A stretch of 64,000 bases of DNA from contig NZ_JABFFR010000009.1 of assembly GCF_013423485.1 (NCBI RefSeq), forward strand, positions 62,001-126,000, given 5' to 3'. This stretch comes from Azospirillum oleiclasticum (lineage in GTDB: Bacteria; Pseudomonadota; Alphaproteobacteria; Azospirillales; Azospirillaceae). Each line of letters opens with the position of its first letter. Within the stretch, counting starts at the first letter, position 1. Made by a program: the position numbers and the translations under genes. Positions 7,826-17,850 of the stretch are shown here, one piece after another. The notes beneath the pieces were generated by a model. It had not been told where the DNA came from, did no database searches, and saw only the letters and a list, made by a program, of their open reading frames with translations.

Positions 7826-10789
7826 TCACGCCCGGCTCATCATATCGACCACCACGTCGCGGGCCGGAACCGGCATGCCGGCGCGCTTGCGGTCCCAGTC
7901 CGCCAGGAAGGGCGCGATCCGCTCGGGCGGGAGGGGGCGGCTGACCAGCCAGCCCTGGATGGTGTCGCAGCCCAGCCGGGCCAGCGGGTCCCATTGCTCC
8001 TCCTCCTCGACCCCCTCCGCCACGACGGACAGCTTGAGGTCGCGGGCGATGCGGACGATGGAGGCGACCATGCTGCGGGCGTCGGAGCGGCGGTGGACGT
8101 CGTCGATGAAGCCCTTGTCGAGCTTGAGCGTGTGGATCGGCAGCCGGCGCAGGTAGGTGAGCGAGGAATAGCCGGTCCCGAAATCGTCGAGCGCCAGCCG
8201 CACCCCGGCGCCGCAGAGCTCGTTCAGCTTGTCGACCGAGGCTTCGAAGCACCCCATCATCAGGGACTCGGTGATCTCCAGCTCCAGCCGGCCGGCGGGA
8301 AGGCCGGTGCGCTCCAGCACCTCCAGCACGCGGGACACGAAATCCGGCTGTGCCAGTTGCACGACCGAAACGTTCACGCTGATGGTCAGGTCGGGCAGCC
8401 CCCGCTGCTTCATCCGCACGGCTTCGGCGCAGGCCGTCTCCAGCACCCACATGCCGAGCGGCACGATCAGGCCGGATTCTTCGCAGGCCGGTATGAAGCG
8501 GGCCGGAGATACGGTGCCCAGCTCGCTGTCGGTCCAACGCACCAGCGCCTCGAATCCGCGCACGGAACGATCCAAGGCCGAAGCCTGCGGCTGATAGACC
8601 AGGGTGAAGGCACCGTCGTCGAGCGTGTGCCGGATGCGGGTCAGCAACCGGACGCGATCCACCACCTTGCGGTTCATGTCGGGGGTGAAGGCGCCGACCC
8701 GGCCGCGGGCGTTGTCCTTGGCCCAGTACATGGCGGTGTCGGCGTTCTGCAGCAGTTCGTCGAAGCTGCGGCCGTCCCACGGGTGGCGGGCGATGCCGAT
8801 GCTGGCGGAGATGAAGAAGTTCTGGCCTTCCACCAGGAACGGCATGGCAAGGCCCTGTTCGAGCCGCCGCGCCACCTCCATCGCGTCGGTGCCGGCGGTG
8901 CCGGGCACCACGATGACGAATTCGTCGCCGCCCAGCCGCGAGACGAAGGTCCCCTCGCCGGCGATCCGCAGGATGCGCTGTCCGAAATCCACCAGCAGGT
9001 CGTCGCCGGCCCGGTGCCCGAAGCTGTCATTGATGAACTTGAAATTGTCCATGTCGAGGAACAGCAACGATAGGGACTGCGAGCCGCCCGCGGGCCGGTC
9101 CCCCCGGATCAACTGATCCACATGCTCCGACAGCTTCAGACGGTTCGGCAGCCCGGTCAGCTGGTCGTAGTGGGCGAGATGGTCCAGCCGCGCCTGCTGG
9201 ACCTTTTCGGCGGTGATGTCGGTGTAGCTGCCGGCCATGATGGTCGGCTGGCCCTGTTCGTCGAACAGTGCCTTTCCAGTGGCGTAGATCCAGATGTAAT
9301 AGCCGTCGCGGTGACGCATCCTGTATTCGGCGCGGAACTCCGCCGTTTCCCCCTTCAGATGCCGCCGCAACAGGTCCTTGCAGCGGTCGATGTCGGCGGG
9401 GTGCATCCGCGCGTACCAGGCATCGACGGTGGCCAGCGCCTTGGGGTCGACACCCAGCAGTTCCTGCACGCGACCGGACATGACGCGGCGGCCGGTCTTG
9501 AAATCCCGATTCCAGATGATGTCGCGCGAGGCTTCGGCGATCAGCCGCAGCGAACGCTCGCTGTCGCGCAGCTTCTCCCGACTCTCGGTCAGCTCGGCGA
9601 GGTTGGCTTCGAGCGTGCGCCGCGAGTCGATCAAGGCCCGGTTGCTGATGCGCAGCTCGGCCTCCGCACGCCAGCGCCGGCTCAGCGCCGACGCCAGCGC
9701 GATCACCATACCCGCGAGGATCAGGATCACCCCGCCGACCCCAATGATCAGGGTGCGATAGGCATCGAAGACGCTGAAGGGCTTGTTCACGACCACGTCC
9801 GGCGGGGGGGTCAAGTCCACCGACAGCCCGAAGCGCTGGAACTGCGCGTGGTCGATCGCGCGCACGCTCGATTGCCGGGGATGGGACAGAAGCCCCTCGA
9901 CCCGGCCGTTCTTCAGCACCGCCGCGGCCAGTTCGCCGACCGCCCGGCCATGCGCGCGTGCGCTGAGCAGACTGCCGCCGGCAAGGCCATGGCCCAGCAG
10001 ATACTCCTGGAGCCCGAAGATCGGCACGGCGCTCCGCTCGCTCATCCGTTCCAGAAATCTCGTCGGCGGCATGGTCAGGCCGTGACCGTCGTCGGCGTAG
10101 GTGCCGAGCAGGATGGCACTGTCGGACGGCAGCGTCTCCAACAACCGCAGAAGCTGCTCGAACGGTGGGTTGGGCAATGTGTGCAGCTCCAACGGCATCT
10201 GGCCGGCCTCCACCGCCGCCATGAGCTCCGCATCGAGACCAATGCCGGACTCGGTGGTGTCACGGAGATAGTGGATGCGGCGAAGATGAGGGCCGGCAGC
10301 CATGGCCAGAGCGACGGTGCCGGGAATGTCCTTGACCTCCGTCACACCGACCGTCTCCGGCCGCCCCGCGATCAAGTCACGCCCGGCCGCAGGCAGCACG
10401 CCACCGTGGATCAGCGGAATAGCGCCATACTCGGTGTCGCGCAGGCGCAGCCCGAAGCCGAGCGCCGCGTCGTCGGTGGTCACGATGGCCTTGACACTGC
10501 CCTTGCCGTGACGGTGGCGGATCAGGGCGGCGAGCTGGTCGAGCCCGGTCGCGTCGGGATGCCGTTTCCAATCGAGATAATGGACCTCCGGCTCGATGTC
10601 GGGAGCCAGAGCGGCAAGCGCTTCCGCGATCCCGGCCGCCTGCCCGTCGGTCCATTCGTAGCCGTCGTGGTAGGAATGGATGATGAGCACCGTGTGTTCA
10701 TGGCGATCCCCATCGGCAGCCGACGCGGTACCAATGATCCCGGCCAGAACGAGGCCGCACAACACTACGATGCGTAGGATCGATCTCAT
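7826..10789 (-). CDS. Membrane sensor with PAS, GGDEF and EAL domains
   Basis: A 987-residue inner-membrane protein for cyclic-di-GMP turnover. Order of parts: signal peptide (1-24, ending TASAA), a periplasmic ABC-substrate-binding-like domain (~30-330, TVLIIHSYHDGYEWT), one membrane segment (~345-370), a coiled coil, a PAS domain (~425-535), GGDEF with an intact RLGGDEF (~620) and EAL with intact FEALVRW (~745) and LDDFGTGYSSL. Both catalytic motifs are complete, so it may both make and degrade c-di-GMP. The start at 10789 begins the signal peptide, with a purine-rich site upstream. It converges on addB with 10 bases between stops and separates addB from addA. Confidence 0.93.
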   Translation of the reverse strand: MRSILRIVVLCGLVLAGIIGTASAADGDRHEHTVLIIHSYHDGYEWTDGQAAGIAEALAALAPDIEPEVHYLDWKRHPDATGLDQLAALIRHRHGKGSVKAIVTTDDAALGFGLRLRDTEYGAIPLIHGGVLPAAGRDLIAGRPETVGVTEVKDIPGTVALAMAAGPHLRRIHYLRDTTESGIGLDAELMAAVEAGQMPLELHTLPNPPFEQLLRLLETLPSDSAILLGTYADDGHGLTMPPTRFLERMSERSAVPIFGLQEYLLGHGLAGGSLLSARAHGRAVGELAAAVLKNGRVEGLLSHPRQSSVRAIDHAQFQRFGLSVDLTPPPDVVVNKPFSVFDAYRTLIIGVGGVILILAGMVIALASALSRRWRAEAELRISNRALIDSRRTLEANLAELTESREKLRDSERSLRLIAEASRDIIWNRDFKTGRRVMSGRVQELLGVDPKALATVDAWYARMHPADIDRCKDLLRRHLKGETAEFRAEYRMRHRDGYYIWIYATGKALFDEQGQPTIMAGSYTDITAEKVQQARLDHLAHYDQLTGLPNRLKLSEHVDQLIRGDRPAGGSQSLSLLFLDMDNFKFINDSFGHRAGDDLLVDFGQRILRIAGEGTFVSRLGGDEFVIVVPGTAGTDAMEVARRLEQGLAMPFLVEGQNFFISASIGIARHPWDGRSFDELLQNADTAMYWAKDNARGRVGAFTPDMNRKVVDRVRLLTRIRHTLDDGAFTLVYQPQASALDRSVRGFEALVRWTDSELGTVSPARFIPACEESGLIVPLGMWVLETACAEAVRMKQRGLPDLTISVNVSVVQLAQPDFVSRVLEVLERTGLPAGRLELEITESLMMGCFEASVDKLNELCGAGVRLALDDFGTGYSSLTYLRRLPIHTLKLDKGFIDDVHRRSDARSMVASIVRIARDLKLSVVAEGVEEEEQWDPLARLGCDTIQGWLVSRPLPPERIAPFLADWDRKRAGMPVPARDVVVDMMSRA

Positions 10790-11202
10790 ATCCACTCTGC
10801 GTGAACGCCATCCTCGCCTGGACAGCGACAGCATTCACTGGCACCGTCCTTGTTTCCAAGACGACATCTTGCGCCGACCTCCGGCGAAATCAACCCACCC
10901 TGAACTCATCCCACAAAAATGATCCTTTGTTCCGTGGAGAGATCGTGATTCTGAATTCTTCATCGAACCAGGCCTTTTCAGATTTTTCTCTATCGGGGTC
11001 CAAACGTGACGATCAAGCGAAAGGATCGCACACCGCTCCACCGCGGACCATCGGCCGAACGCTGCAGACCACCGGCGCAGCCCTGCACGGGCGGTGAGTC
11101 CGGCCGAAGCGGCCTGCGGGTTTTTCCACCGTTCCCTCCCGGGCCGGATCGCCTACACTGCGCGTCCCGGCGGCCGCGGCCGCTCAACCACCCGGTCCCG
11201 CC
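10790..11202. other. Intergenic region between divergent GGDEF-EAL gene and addA
   Basis: 413 bases without a convincing gene. It must hold the promoters of the minus-strand sensor gene and of addA. The part 10,900-11,010 is clearly more AT-rich than its surroundings. Near addA a small hairpin GGCCG-AAG-CGGCC (11102-11114) precedes TGCGGG and a T-run (11121-11125) and could be a weak plus-strand terminator or attenuator. Confidence 0.5.
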
Positions 11203-14200
11203 GTGACGACCCAGCTGCCCCTGCCCCTTCCGCTGGACCCCAACGTCGCGCAGCGCCGCGCGTCGGACCCCTACGCGTCGGTGTGGGTGGGGGCGTCGGC
11301 GGGGTCCGGCAAGACGAAGGTGCTGACCGACCGGGTGCTGCGGCTGATGCTGGCGGGCACGGCGCCGGCCCGCATCCTCTGCCTGACCTTCACCAAGGCG
11401 GCGGCGGCGGAGATGGCGATCCGCATCAACCGCACGCTGGGCCTGTGGGCCACCATGCCGGAGGATGCGCTGACCGACCGGCTGCACGAGCTGTGCGGCG
11501 AGATGCCGTCGGCCGCGACGCGCACGGCGGCGCGGCGGCTGTTCGCGCGGGTGGTGGACTGCCCCGGCAGCATGAAGATCCAGACCATCCACGCCTTCTG
11601 CCAGTCGCTGCTGCGCCGCTTCCCGCTGGAGGCCGGACTGCCGCCGCATTTCGAGGTGATGGACGACCGCACCGCCGCCGCCCTGCTGACCGAGGCGCGC
11701 GACGGCGCGCTGCACGCCGGCCGGCGCGCGCCGGACAGCCCGCTGGGCCGTGCCGTTGCCCGCCTGACCGCGGAACTGAACGCGGAGGATTTCGCGGCCC
11801 TGCTGGCCGAACTGGCGGGCGAGCGCGGCCGCATCGCCCGCATCCTGGAGGATCATGGCGGGCTGGACGGCACGCTGGCGGAGCTTCACCGCACGCTGGG
11901 GCTGGAGCCCGGCACGACCGAGGCCGGCGTCCTGATTGATGCCTGCGCCGACCACGCCTTCGACGCGCCCACCCTGCGCGAGGCGTGCAAGGCGCTGTCC
12001 ATGGGCTCGGCGGCCGACCAGGAGCGGGGCGTCGGCCTGCAGCAGTGGATCGACGCGGCCGAACGGCGGGTGGACGCCTTCCATGCCTATGTCCGGCTGT
12101 TCCTGACCGCCGAGGGGTCGCCGCGCAAGGCGCTGATGACCAAGAAGCCGGCCGGCCTGTTCCCGCACGCGCTGCGCGCGATGGAGGAGGAGGCGGGGCG
12201 GCTGGCGCTGGTGCTCCAGGCGCTGCGCACCGCCGGGGTGGCGGCGTCCACCACCGCGCTGCTGACGCTCGCCGACGCCGTGCTCGGCCATTACGAGCGG
12301 GCCAAGCGGGCCCGCGCGCTGCTCGACTACGACGATCTGATCCACCACGCGCAGCTGCTGTTGAACGGCCGCGTGCCCTGGGTGCTGTTCAAACTGGACG
12401 GTGGGCTGGACCACATCCTGATCGACGAGGCGCAGGACACCAACCCCGAGCAGTGGCGCGTGGTGTCCGCCATCGCCGAGGAGTTCTTCGCCGGCCTGTC
12501 GGCGCGCGACGGGCAGGGGATCGTGCGCACGGTCTTCGCGGTGGGCGACGAGAAGCAGTCCATCTTCAGCTTCCAGCGCGCCGATCCCGCCGAGTTCGCC
12601 CGCATGCGCCGCCATTTCCAGGAGCGGGCGGAGGCGGCCGAGCGGACGTGGCAGGCGGTCGACCTCGACATCTCCTTCCGCTCCACCGCCGCGGTGCTGG
12701 AGACGGTGGACGCCGTCTTCGCGCTCGACCACGCGCGCGACGGCGTGGCGTCGGCGGTGGCTCCCGTCATCCGCCATCGCGCCTTCCGCCGCGGGCAGGC
12801 GGGACTGGTGGAGCTGTGGCCACCGGTGAAGCCCGCCGATCCGGAGGAGCCGCCGGCCTGGGCGCCGCCGGTGACGCGCGAGCCGGGCGAGTCGGCGTCC
12901 GCCCGCCTCGCCGCGGTGATCGCCGCCACCATCCGCGACTGGATCGACCGCGGGGAAGAGCTGCCGGCGCGCGGCCGGCCGATCCAGCCGGGCGACGTGA
13001 TGATCCTGGTGCGCCGCCGCACGTCCTTCGTCGGCGAGCTGGTGCGCGCGCTGAAGGAGCGCGCGGTGCCGGTGGCGGGTGTGGACCGCATGGTGCTGAC
13101 CGGCCAGCTGGCCGTGCAGGACCTGATGGCGCTGGCCGGCTTCCTGCTGCTGCCGGAGGACGACCTGACTCTCGCCACGGTGTTGAAGGGGCCGCTGATC
13201 GGCCTGACCGAGGATGAACTGTTCACGCTGGCGCACGGGCGCCACGGCTCGCTCTGGCACGCGCTGGTCGCCAGGGCCGAATTGGACGGGGCCTACCGGC
13301 CGGCGCGCGGCTGGCTCGGCACGCTGCTGGCGCGCACCGACTTCACCCCGCCCTACGAGCTGATCGCCGGCGTGCTCAGCAGCCCCTGCCCGGCCGACAC
13401 GGTCAGCGGCCGGCGCGCCATCCTGCGCCGGCTCGGCCCCGACGCGCTCGACCCGCTCGACGAGTTCCTGGCGACCGCGCTGACCTTCGAGCGGACGGAG
13501 CCGCCGTCGCTCCAGAATTTCCTGGCCTGGCTGGAGGCCAGCGAGGCGGAGATCAAGCGCGAGCTGGAGCAGGGCTCGGGCCGCGTGCGCATCATGACGG
13601 TGCACGGCTCCAAGGGGCTGCAGGCACCCATCGTCTTCCTGCCCGACACGCTGGGCACACCGACCCAGGGGCCGTCCATCCTGTGGCCGGACGGCGGTGT
13701 CACCGTGCCGCTGTACGCCACCCGCCGCGGGCAGGAGGACCAGCTCTGCCAGGAAGCACGGGCCCGCGCCAACCGGCGCCGCGACCAGGAGTACCGGCGG
13801 CTGCTGTACGTGGCGCTGACGCGGGCGGAGGACCGGCTGTACGTCTGCGGCTGGCAGGGGCGCAAGGATCCGCCGGCCGGCTGCTGGTACAAGCTGGTGG
13901 CCGAGGCGATGGCCGGTATCGCCGCACCGGAGAGCTTCGATTTCACGACACTCGGCCCGATGGGCTGGGCCGGCGACGGCTGGCGGCTGCGGCACGTGCA
14001 GACGGCCCGCCCGCGGGACAGCGGGCCGGTCGCCATCGAGCGGGCCGGGGGCCACGCACCCCCGGACTGGTGGCGCTCGCCGGCCCCGCCGGAGGCCGAA
14101 CCGTCGCGCCCCCTCACCCCGTCGCGCCCGGACGGGGCGGAGCCGGCCGTACGCTCGCCGCTCGGCGAGGAGGACGGCGCCCGCTTCAAGCGCGGCATCC

Positions 14201-14682
14201 TGATCCACCGCCTGCTCCAGACCCTGCCGGAGCTGCCCGCCGGCGCCCGCGCCGCCGCCTGCCGCCGCTTCCTGGCCCAGGCGGCGCACGGCCTGACCCC
14301 CGAGCGGCAGGCGGAGATCGCGGCGGAGACCATGGCGGTGGTGGAGGATCCCCGCTTCGCCCACCTGTTCGGGCCGGCGTCGCGCGCCGAGGTGCCGGTG
14401 GTGGGGGTGGTCGCCGGCCGCGCCCTGTCCGGCCAGATCGACCGGCTGACGGTCGACGGCGACACGGTGTGGATCGTCGATTACAAGACCAACCGGCCGC
14501 CGCCGACCGAGGTCGGGGGCGTGCCGCCCATCTATCTGCGCCAGATGGCCGCCTACCGCGAGGCGCTGGCCGCCGTCTATCCCGGCCGCGCCGTGCGCTG
14601 CGTGCTCCTGTGGACCGACGGGCCCTTCGCCATGGAGCTTCCGGGAGCGTTGCTGGACGGGGCCCTCGCGCCCACGTCATGA
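11203..14682 (+). CDS. addA: Double-strand break repair helicase AddA
   Basis: A 1,159-residue UvrD-type SF1A helicase with a C-terminal RecB-like nuclease, the catalytic partner of AddB. Seen in order: Walker A GASAGSGKTKVL (~29-40), motif Ia LTFTKAAAAEM, QTIHAFCQSLLRRFP, DEAQDTN (~408), VGDEKQSIFSFQRAD, MTVHGSKGLQAPIVFLPD, YVALTRAEDRLYVCG, and the nuclease motif VWIVDYKTNRPP near residue 1090. The start is GTG at 11203. It is on the same strand as addB but 3.4 kb away because the GGDEF-EAL gene intervenes. trxA follows 141 bases downstream, as in related genomes. Confidence 0.95.
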   Translation: MTTQLPLPLPLDPNVAQRRASDPYASVWVGASAGSGKTKVLTDRVLRLMLAGTAPARILCLTFTKAAAAEMAIRINRTLGLWATMPEDALTDRLHELCGEMPSAATRTAARRLFARVVDCPGSMKIQTIHAFCQSLLRRFPLEAGLPPHFEVMDDRTAAALLTEARDGALHAGRRAPDSPLGRAVARLTAELNAEDFAALLAELAGERGRIARILEDHGGLDGTLAELHRTLGLEPGTTEAGVLIDACADHAFDAPTLREACKALSMGSAADQERGVGLQQWIDAAERRVDAFHAYVRLFLTAEGSPRKALMTKKPAGLFPHALRAMEEEAGRLALVLQALRTAGVAASTTALLTLADAVLGHYERAKRARALLDYDDLIHHAQLLLNGRVPWVLFKLDGGLDHILIDEAQDTNPEQWRVVSAIAEEFFAGLSARDGQGIVRTVFAVGDEKQSIFSFQRADPAEFARMRRHFQERAEAAERTWQAVDLDISFRSTAAVLETVDAVFALDHARDGVASAVAPVIRHRAFRRGQAGLVELWPPVKPADPEEPPAWAPPVTREPGESASARLAAVIAATIRDWIDRGEELPARGRPIQPGDVMILVRRRTSFVGELVRALKERAVPVAGVDRMVLTGQLAVQDLMALAGFLLLPEDDLTLATVLKGPLIGLTEDELFTLAHGRHGSLWHALVARAELDGAYRPARGWLGTLLARTDFTPPYELIAGVLSSPCPADTVSGRRAILRRLGPDALDPLDEFLATALTFERTEPPSLQNFLAWLEASEAEIKRELEQGSGRVRIMTVHGSKGLQAPIVFLPDTLGTPTQGPSILWPDGGVTVPLYATRRGQEDQLCQEARARANRRRDQEYRRLLYVALTRAEDRLYVCGWQGRKDPPAGCWYKLVAEAMAGIAAPESFDFTTLGPMGWAGDGWRLRHVQTARPRDSGPVAIERAGGHAPPDWWRSPAPPEAEPSRPLTPSRPDGAEPAVRSPLGEEDGARFKRGILIHRLLQTLPELPAGARAAACRRFLAQAAHGLTPERQAEIAAETMAVVEDPRFAHLFGPASRAEVPVVGVVAGRALSGQIDRLTVDGDTVWIVDYKTNRPPPTEVGGVPPIYLRQMAAYREALAAVYPGRAVRCVLLWTDGPFAMELPGALLDGALAPTS

Positions 14683-14823
14683 CCGACCCCCAGCTCTTGA
14701 CGCGCCCCCATGTCTTGACCGGGACGACGCCGACACCCTACATTTTGCTCAATCGACGACGGAACGGGTTGCGTCCCGGCCGGTTCTCCGGACCGCCGCC
14801 GCGGCACCCAGGAAAGAGGTAAC

Positions 14824-15147
14824 ATGAGCAGCCCCATCAAGGTCACCGACGCCAGCTTCGAACAGGACGTCCTGAAGGCGCCCGGTCCCGTTCTGGTCGA
14901 CTTCTGGGCGGAATGGTGCGGTCCGTGCAAGATGATCGCCCCGGCGCTCGATGATTTGGCCGGCCAGTACGATGGCAAGGTGACCGTCGCCAAGCTCAAC
15001 ATCGACGAGAACCCCAACACCCCGACGCGTTACGGCGTGCGTGGCATTCCCACGCTGATGCTGTTCAAGGACGGCAACGTGGCCGCCACCAAGATCGGCG
15101 CCCTGCCGAAGTCGGGCCTGTTCAGCTGGGTCGACTCGGTTCTCTGA
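14824..15147 (+). CDS. trxA: Thioredoxin
   Basis: A 107-residue cytoplasmic disulfide reductase. The active site is [10 protein letters not shown] (residues ~28-37), and the cis-proline motif [11 protein letters not shown] is intact. The length is that of thioredoxin 1. A good ribosome site (AGAGGT) lies just before the ATG. It follows addA on the same strand and is followed by a strong hairpin. Confidence 0.97.
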   Translation: MSSPIKVTDASFEQDVLKAPGPVLVDFWAEWCGPCKMIAPALDDLAGQYDGKVTVAKLNIDENPNTPTRYGVRGIPTLMLFKDGNVAATKIGALPKSGLFSWVDSVL

Positions 15148-15159
15148 CCCTCATTCAGA

Positions 15160-15186
15160 CCCTCTCCCGCTCCCGGCGGGAGAGGG
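15160..15186. terminator. Hairpin terminator after trxA
   Basis: Perfect 11-bp arms CCCTCTCCCGC (15160-15170) and GCGGGAGAGGG (15176-15186) with a 5-base loop, placed between the convergent ends of trxA and the histidine-kinase gene. There is no T-run, so it may end transcription of both genes by structure alone. Confidence 0.6.
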
Positions 15187-15190
15187 GGCA

Positions 15191-16372
15191 TCACATCGCC
15201 TGGGGCACGATCAGCGACACCCGCGCCCCAGTTCCGGGCGATGACTCCACCCGCACCCGTCCGGCCAGCGGACCGGTGACGGTGTTGTAGACGATGGTCA
15301 TGCCAAGCCCCTTGTGCCCGCGGTGCCGCGCGGTGGTGAAGAACGCGTCGTAAAGCTTGCGGGCGTTCTCCTCGGGGATGCCGCGACCGCGGTCGGCGAC
15401 GGTCACCCGCCAAGCCGGACACTCCTCCAGCCGGTCGCCGGACACCGAGATCTCGACCTCGCGCCGCTCCACCGGGATCGCGTCCTCCGGGGGGTAGGCG
15501 TGGGCGCCGGCGTTGGACAGCAGCTCGATCACCGCCCGTTGCATGTGCGCCCGGTAGCCCAGCCAGGGCCGCGCGCGATCGTCCTGAATGCGCACCGTCA
15601 GGCGCGACTCCGGATGGTCCATGGCGAACAGGGCCGCGGTGTGCTCCAGCACCTCCACCAGATCCAGGTCTTCCAGCGGCTCGGCGTGGTGCAGGGCGGC
15701 GATGGTGGTGAAGGTCTGCACCAGATTGACCGCGCGATCCAGGTTCTCGGCCAGCAGAGCCGCCGGCTCGCGCAGCTCTTCCACGCTCACCTCGGCGAGG
15801 CTCTGGATGTGGCTGGCGGTGGTCACGCAGATGCCGAGCGGCGTGTTCAGCTCGTGCGCCAGCCCGGTGACGGCGATGGTGATGGCGCGGTGGCGGGCCA
15901 CCTCCGCCTCGGCGGTTTTGGTGCGGCGCTCCAGATCCTCCTGCACAACCCGTTCGGACACGTCGCGGATCTTGCGCGACAGCTCGTGCAGCAGCTTCGC
16001 CAGCATCAGCGGGGACGGCGACACCACGTCCAGGAACACCGCGCGCTCCAGCTTGAACAGGCGGCAGGCGGTCTGGGTGACCACCGTGGCCGAGCGCGGC
16101 CCCCCGTCGATCAACGCCATTTCCCCGAAACAGTCGCCGGCCCGGCGCAGCCCGATTTCCACCGGCACGCCGATGGCGTCGCGCCGCAGCACGCGCACCA
16201 TTCCTTCCAGGATGACGTAGAGCGCGTCGCCTTCGTCGTCCTGCTGCATCAGCACGCATCCCGCCGGCACCTCCAGCACCTGCCCGCGCTCGACGACGGA
16301 CTGGCGCTCCTCGGGTGTGAAGCGGTCGAACAGAGGAATCCCGTCGAGCACGCCGGGCGGGCTGGCTGTCAC
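15191..16372 (-). CDS. Histidine kinase with N-terminal cyclic-nucleotide-binding domain
   Basis: A 393-residue cytoplasmic sensor. Residues ~10-130 form a CRP-type cyclic-nucleotide-binding domain (GDCFGEMALIDGGPRSATVVTQTACRLFKLER). A helical linker follows, then an H-box TGLAHELNTPLG (~residue 170) and an HATPase with VADRGRGIPEENARKLYDAFFTT and GHKGLGMTIVYN. No membrane segment and no receiver domain are seen, and no response regulator lies next to it. The cyclic nucleotide could be cAMP or cGMP. The cognate regulator is unknown. Confidence 0.88.
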   Translation of the reverse strand: MTASPPGVLDGIPLFDRFTPEERQSVVERGQVLEVPAGCVLMQQDDEGDALYVILEGMVRVLRRDAIGVPVEIGLRRAGDCFGEMALIDGGPRSATVVTQTACRLFKLERAVFLDVVSPSPLMLAKLLHELSRKIRDVSERVVQEDLERRTKTAEAEVARHRAITIAVTGLAHELNTPLGICVTTASHIQSLAEVSVEELREPAALLAENLDRAVNLVQTFTTIAALHHAEPLEDLDLVEVLEHTAALFAMDHPESRLTVRIQDDRARPWLGYRAHMQRAVIELLSNAGAHAYPPEDAIPVERREVEISVSGDRLEECPAWRVTVADRGRGIPEENARKLYDAFFTTARHRGHKGLGMTIVYNTVTGPLAGRVRVESSPGTGARVSLIVPQAM

Positions 16373-16563
16373 CGGGCTTCCTCCGAAAACGTTGGACTAC
16401 CACCATAGCGCATCGGGCCGTGGCAGCACGAGTGCGCGAAGCACCGAACTTACCCGACATGAAGCCGGACGATGCGCGCCACCGACGCGCCGCAGGATCC
16501 ACCAAACAATCACACGTGCACAAGCAATGGATGGAGGTTGTGCGCGTCAGGGAGCGGTGGGTG

Positions 16564-17037
16564 TCACAGCCGCTCCCGTCGGATATGGCCGAGCAGGGCG
16601 TCGGCCCCGGTCTCCACCAGATCCAGCACCTCGGTGAAGTGCTGGCCCTCGCCGTAGTAGGGGTCCGGGACGTCGCGGCGCGGCGGGTCGGGCGTGAAGC
16701 CCATGAACAGCCGGATCTCCGCCGTACCGCCCGGCGGCGCCATGCGGCGCAGCTTCGCCAGATGCCCCTCGTCCATGGCGAGGATGTAGTCGAACTCCGT
16801 GAAATCCCGCAGCGTCACCTGCCGCGCCCGCAGGTCCGACAGATCGACGCCGCGCGTCCGGGCGGCGCGGACGCTGCGCGGGTCCGGCGGGTCGCCGATG
16901 TGGTAGTCGCTGGTGCCGGCGCTGTCGGCGCCGATGCGGTCCTCCAGCCCGGCCTCGCGGACCCGGTGGCGGAACACCCCCTCGGCGGTGGGCGAACGGC
17001 AGATGTTGCCGGTGCAGACGAACAGGACCTTGACCAT
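16564..17037 (-). CDS. Low-molecular-weight protein-tyrosine phosphatase
   Basis: A 157-residue cytoplasmic phosphatase. The P-loop VLFVCTGNICRSPTAEGVF (residues ~4-22) has the catalytic Cys and Arg. The general-acid loop is DVPDPYYGEG with DPYY near the C-terminus. The start at 17037 has GAGGGAG upstream. It runs divergently from the sirtuin gene 78 bases away. The substrates are unknown; family members act on protein tyrosine phosphate or exopolysaccharide kinases. Confidence 0.93.
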   Translation of the reverse strand: MVKVLFVCTGNICRSPTAEGVFRHRVREAGLEDRIGADSAGTSDYHIGDPPDPRSVRAARTRGVDLSDLRARQVTLRDFTEFDYILAMDEGHLAKLRRMAPPGGTAEIRLFMGFTPDPPRRDVPDPYYGEGQHFTEVLDLVETGADALLGHIRRERL

Positions 17038-17115
17038 CCCGGCTCCCTCGGGCTTTGGTGGCGCGTTGCGCGACCATAGCGGCAAAACGCCCGCCACCGC
17101 AAAGGGGCCACGCCC

Positions 17116-17850
17116 ATGCTTCCCAGACTGTCTGGAAACGCGACCATCGTGATCCTGACCGGGGCCGGCATCTCCCGCGAGTCGGGGCTGGAGACGTTCC
17201 GCGATCCGGACGGCATCTGGGCGCGCGTCCGCATCGAGGATGTGGCGACGCCCGAGGCGTTCCGCCGCAACCCGAAGCTGGTCCACGAGTTCTACAACGC
17301 CAGGCGCCGCGGCCTGCTGGACCCGGCCGTGCAGCCCAACCCCGCCCACCACGCGCTGGTGGCGCTGGAACGGCGCTGGCCGGGTCGGGTGCTGGTGGTG
17401 ACGCAGAACATCGACGACCTGCACGACCGCGCCGGCCAGACCAACCTGATCCACATGCACGGCGAGCTTCTGAAGATCTTCTGCGCCCATTGCCGGACGG
17501 AGCAGGAATGCCGCGGCGACCTGTCGGTGGAGGACATCTGCCCCCACTGCCAGCGCAAGGGCGGCCTGCGGCCCGACGTGGTGTGGTTCGGCGAGATGCC
17601 TTACCGGATGGAGGAGATCGGCGAGGCGTTGCGCGACGCCGACCTGTTCCTGTCCATCGGCACCTCGGGCAACGTCTACCCCGCCGCCGGCTTCGTGGCC
17701 GAGGCCAGCGCCGCCGGCGCCCACACGGTGGAGCTGAACCTGGAGCCGTCCTCGGGCGCCACCCTGTTCGATCAGGCCATCCACGGCCCTGCCAGCGCCC
17801 TTGTTCCCGCCTTCGTCGCCGAACTGCTCGGCGACCGCGCCACCGCGTGA
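17116..17850 (+). CDS. cobB: NAD-dependent protein deacylase (sirtuin, CobB type)
   Basis: A 244-residue NAD-dependent lysine deacylase. Visible motifs are ILTGAGISRESGLETFRD, VVTQNIDDLHDRAG, the catalytic His in MHGELLK, four zinc cysteines (CAHC...CPHC) and IGTSGNVYPA. The segment EFYNARRR has the Tyr-x-x-Arg pattern that in class III sirtuins recognises succinyl or malonyl groups, so desuccinylase activity is plausible. The stop overlaps the GTG start of the next gene (GTGA). Confidence 0.92.
   Translation: MLPRLSGNATIVILTGAGISRESGLETFRDPDGIWARVRIEDVATPEAFRRNPKLVHEFYNARRRGLLDPAVQPNPAHHALVALERRWPGRVLVVTQNIDDLHDRAGQTNLIHMHGELLKIFCAHCRTEQECRGDLSVEDICPHCQRKGGLRPDVVWFGEMPYRMEEIGEALRDADLFLSIGTSGNVYPAAGFVAEASAAGAHTVELNLEPSSGATLFDQAIHGPASALVPAFVAELLGDRATA

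Noticed and set aside
10990..14364. 1,124-codon open frame antisense to addA
   Set aside because: Same kind of shadow; AddA is complete on the plus strand.
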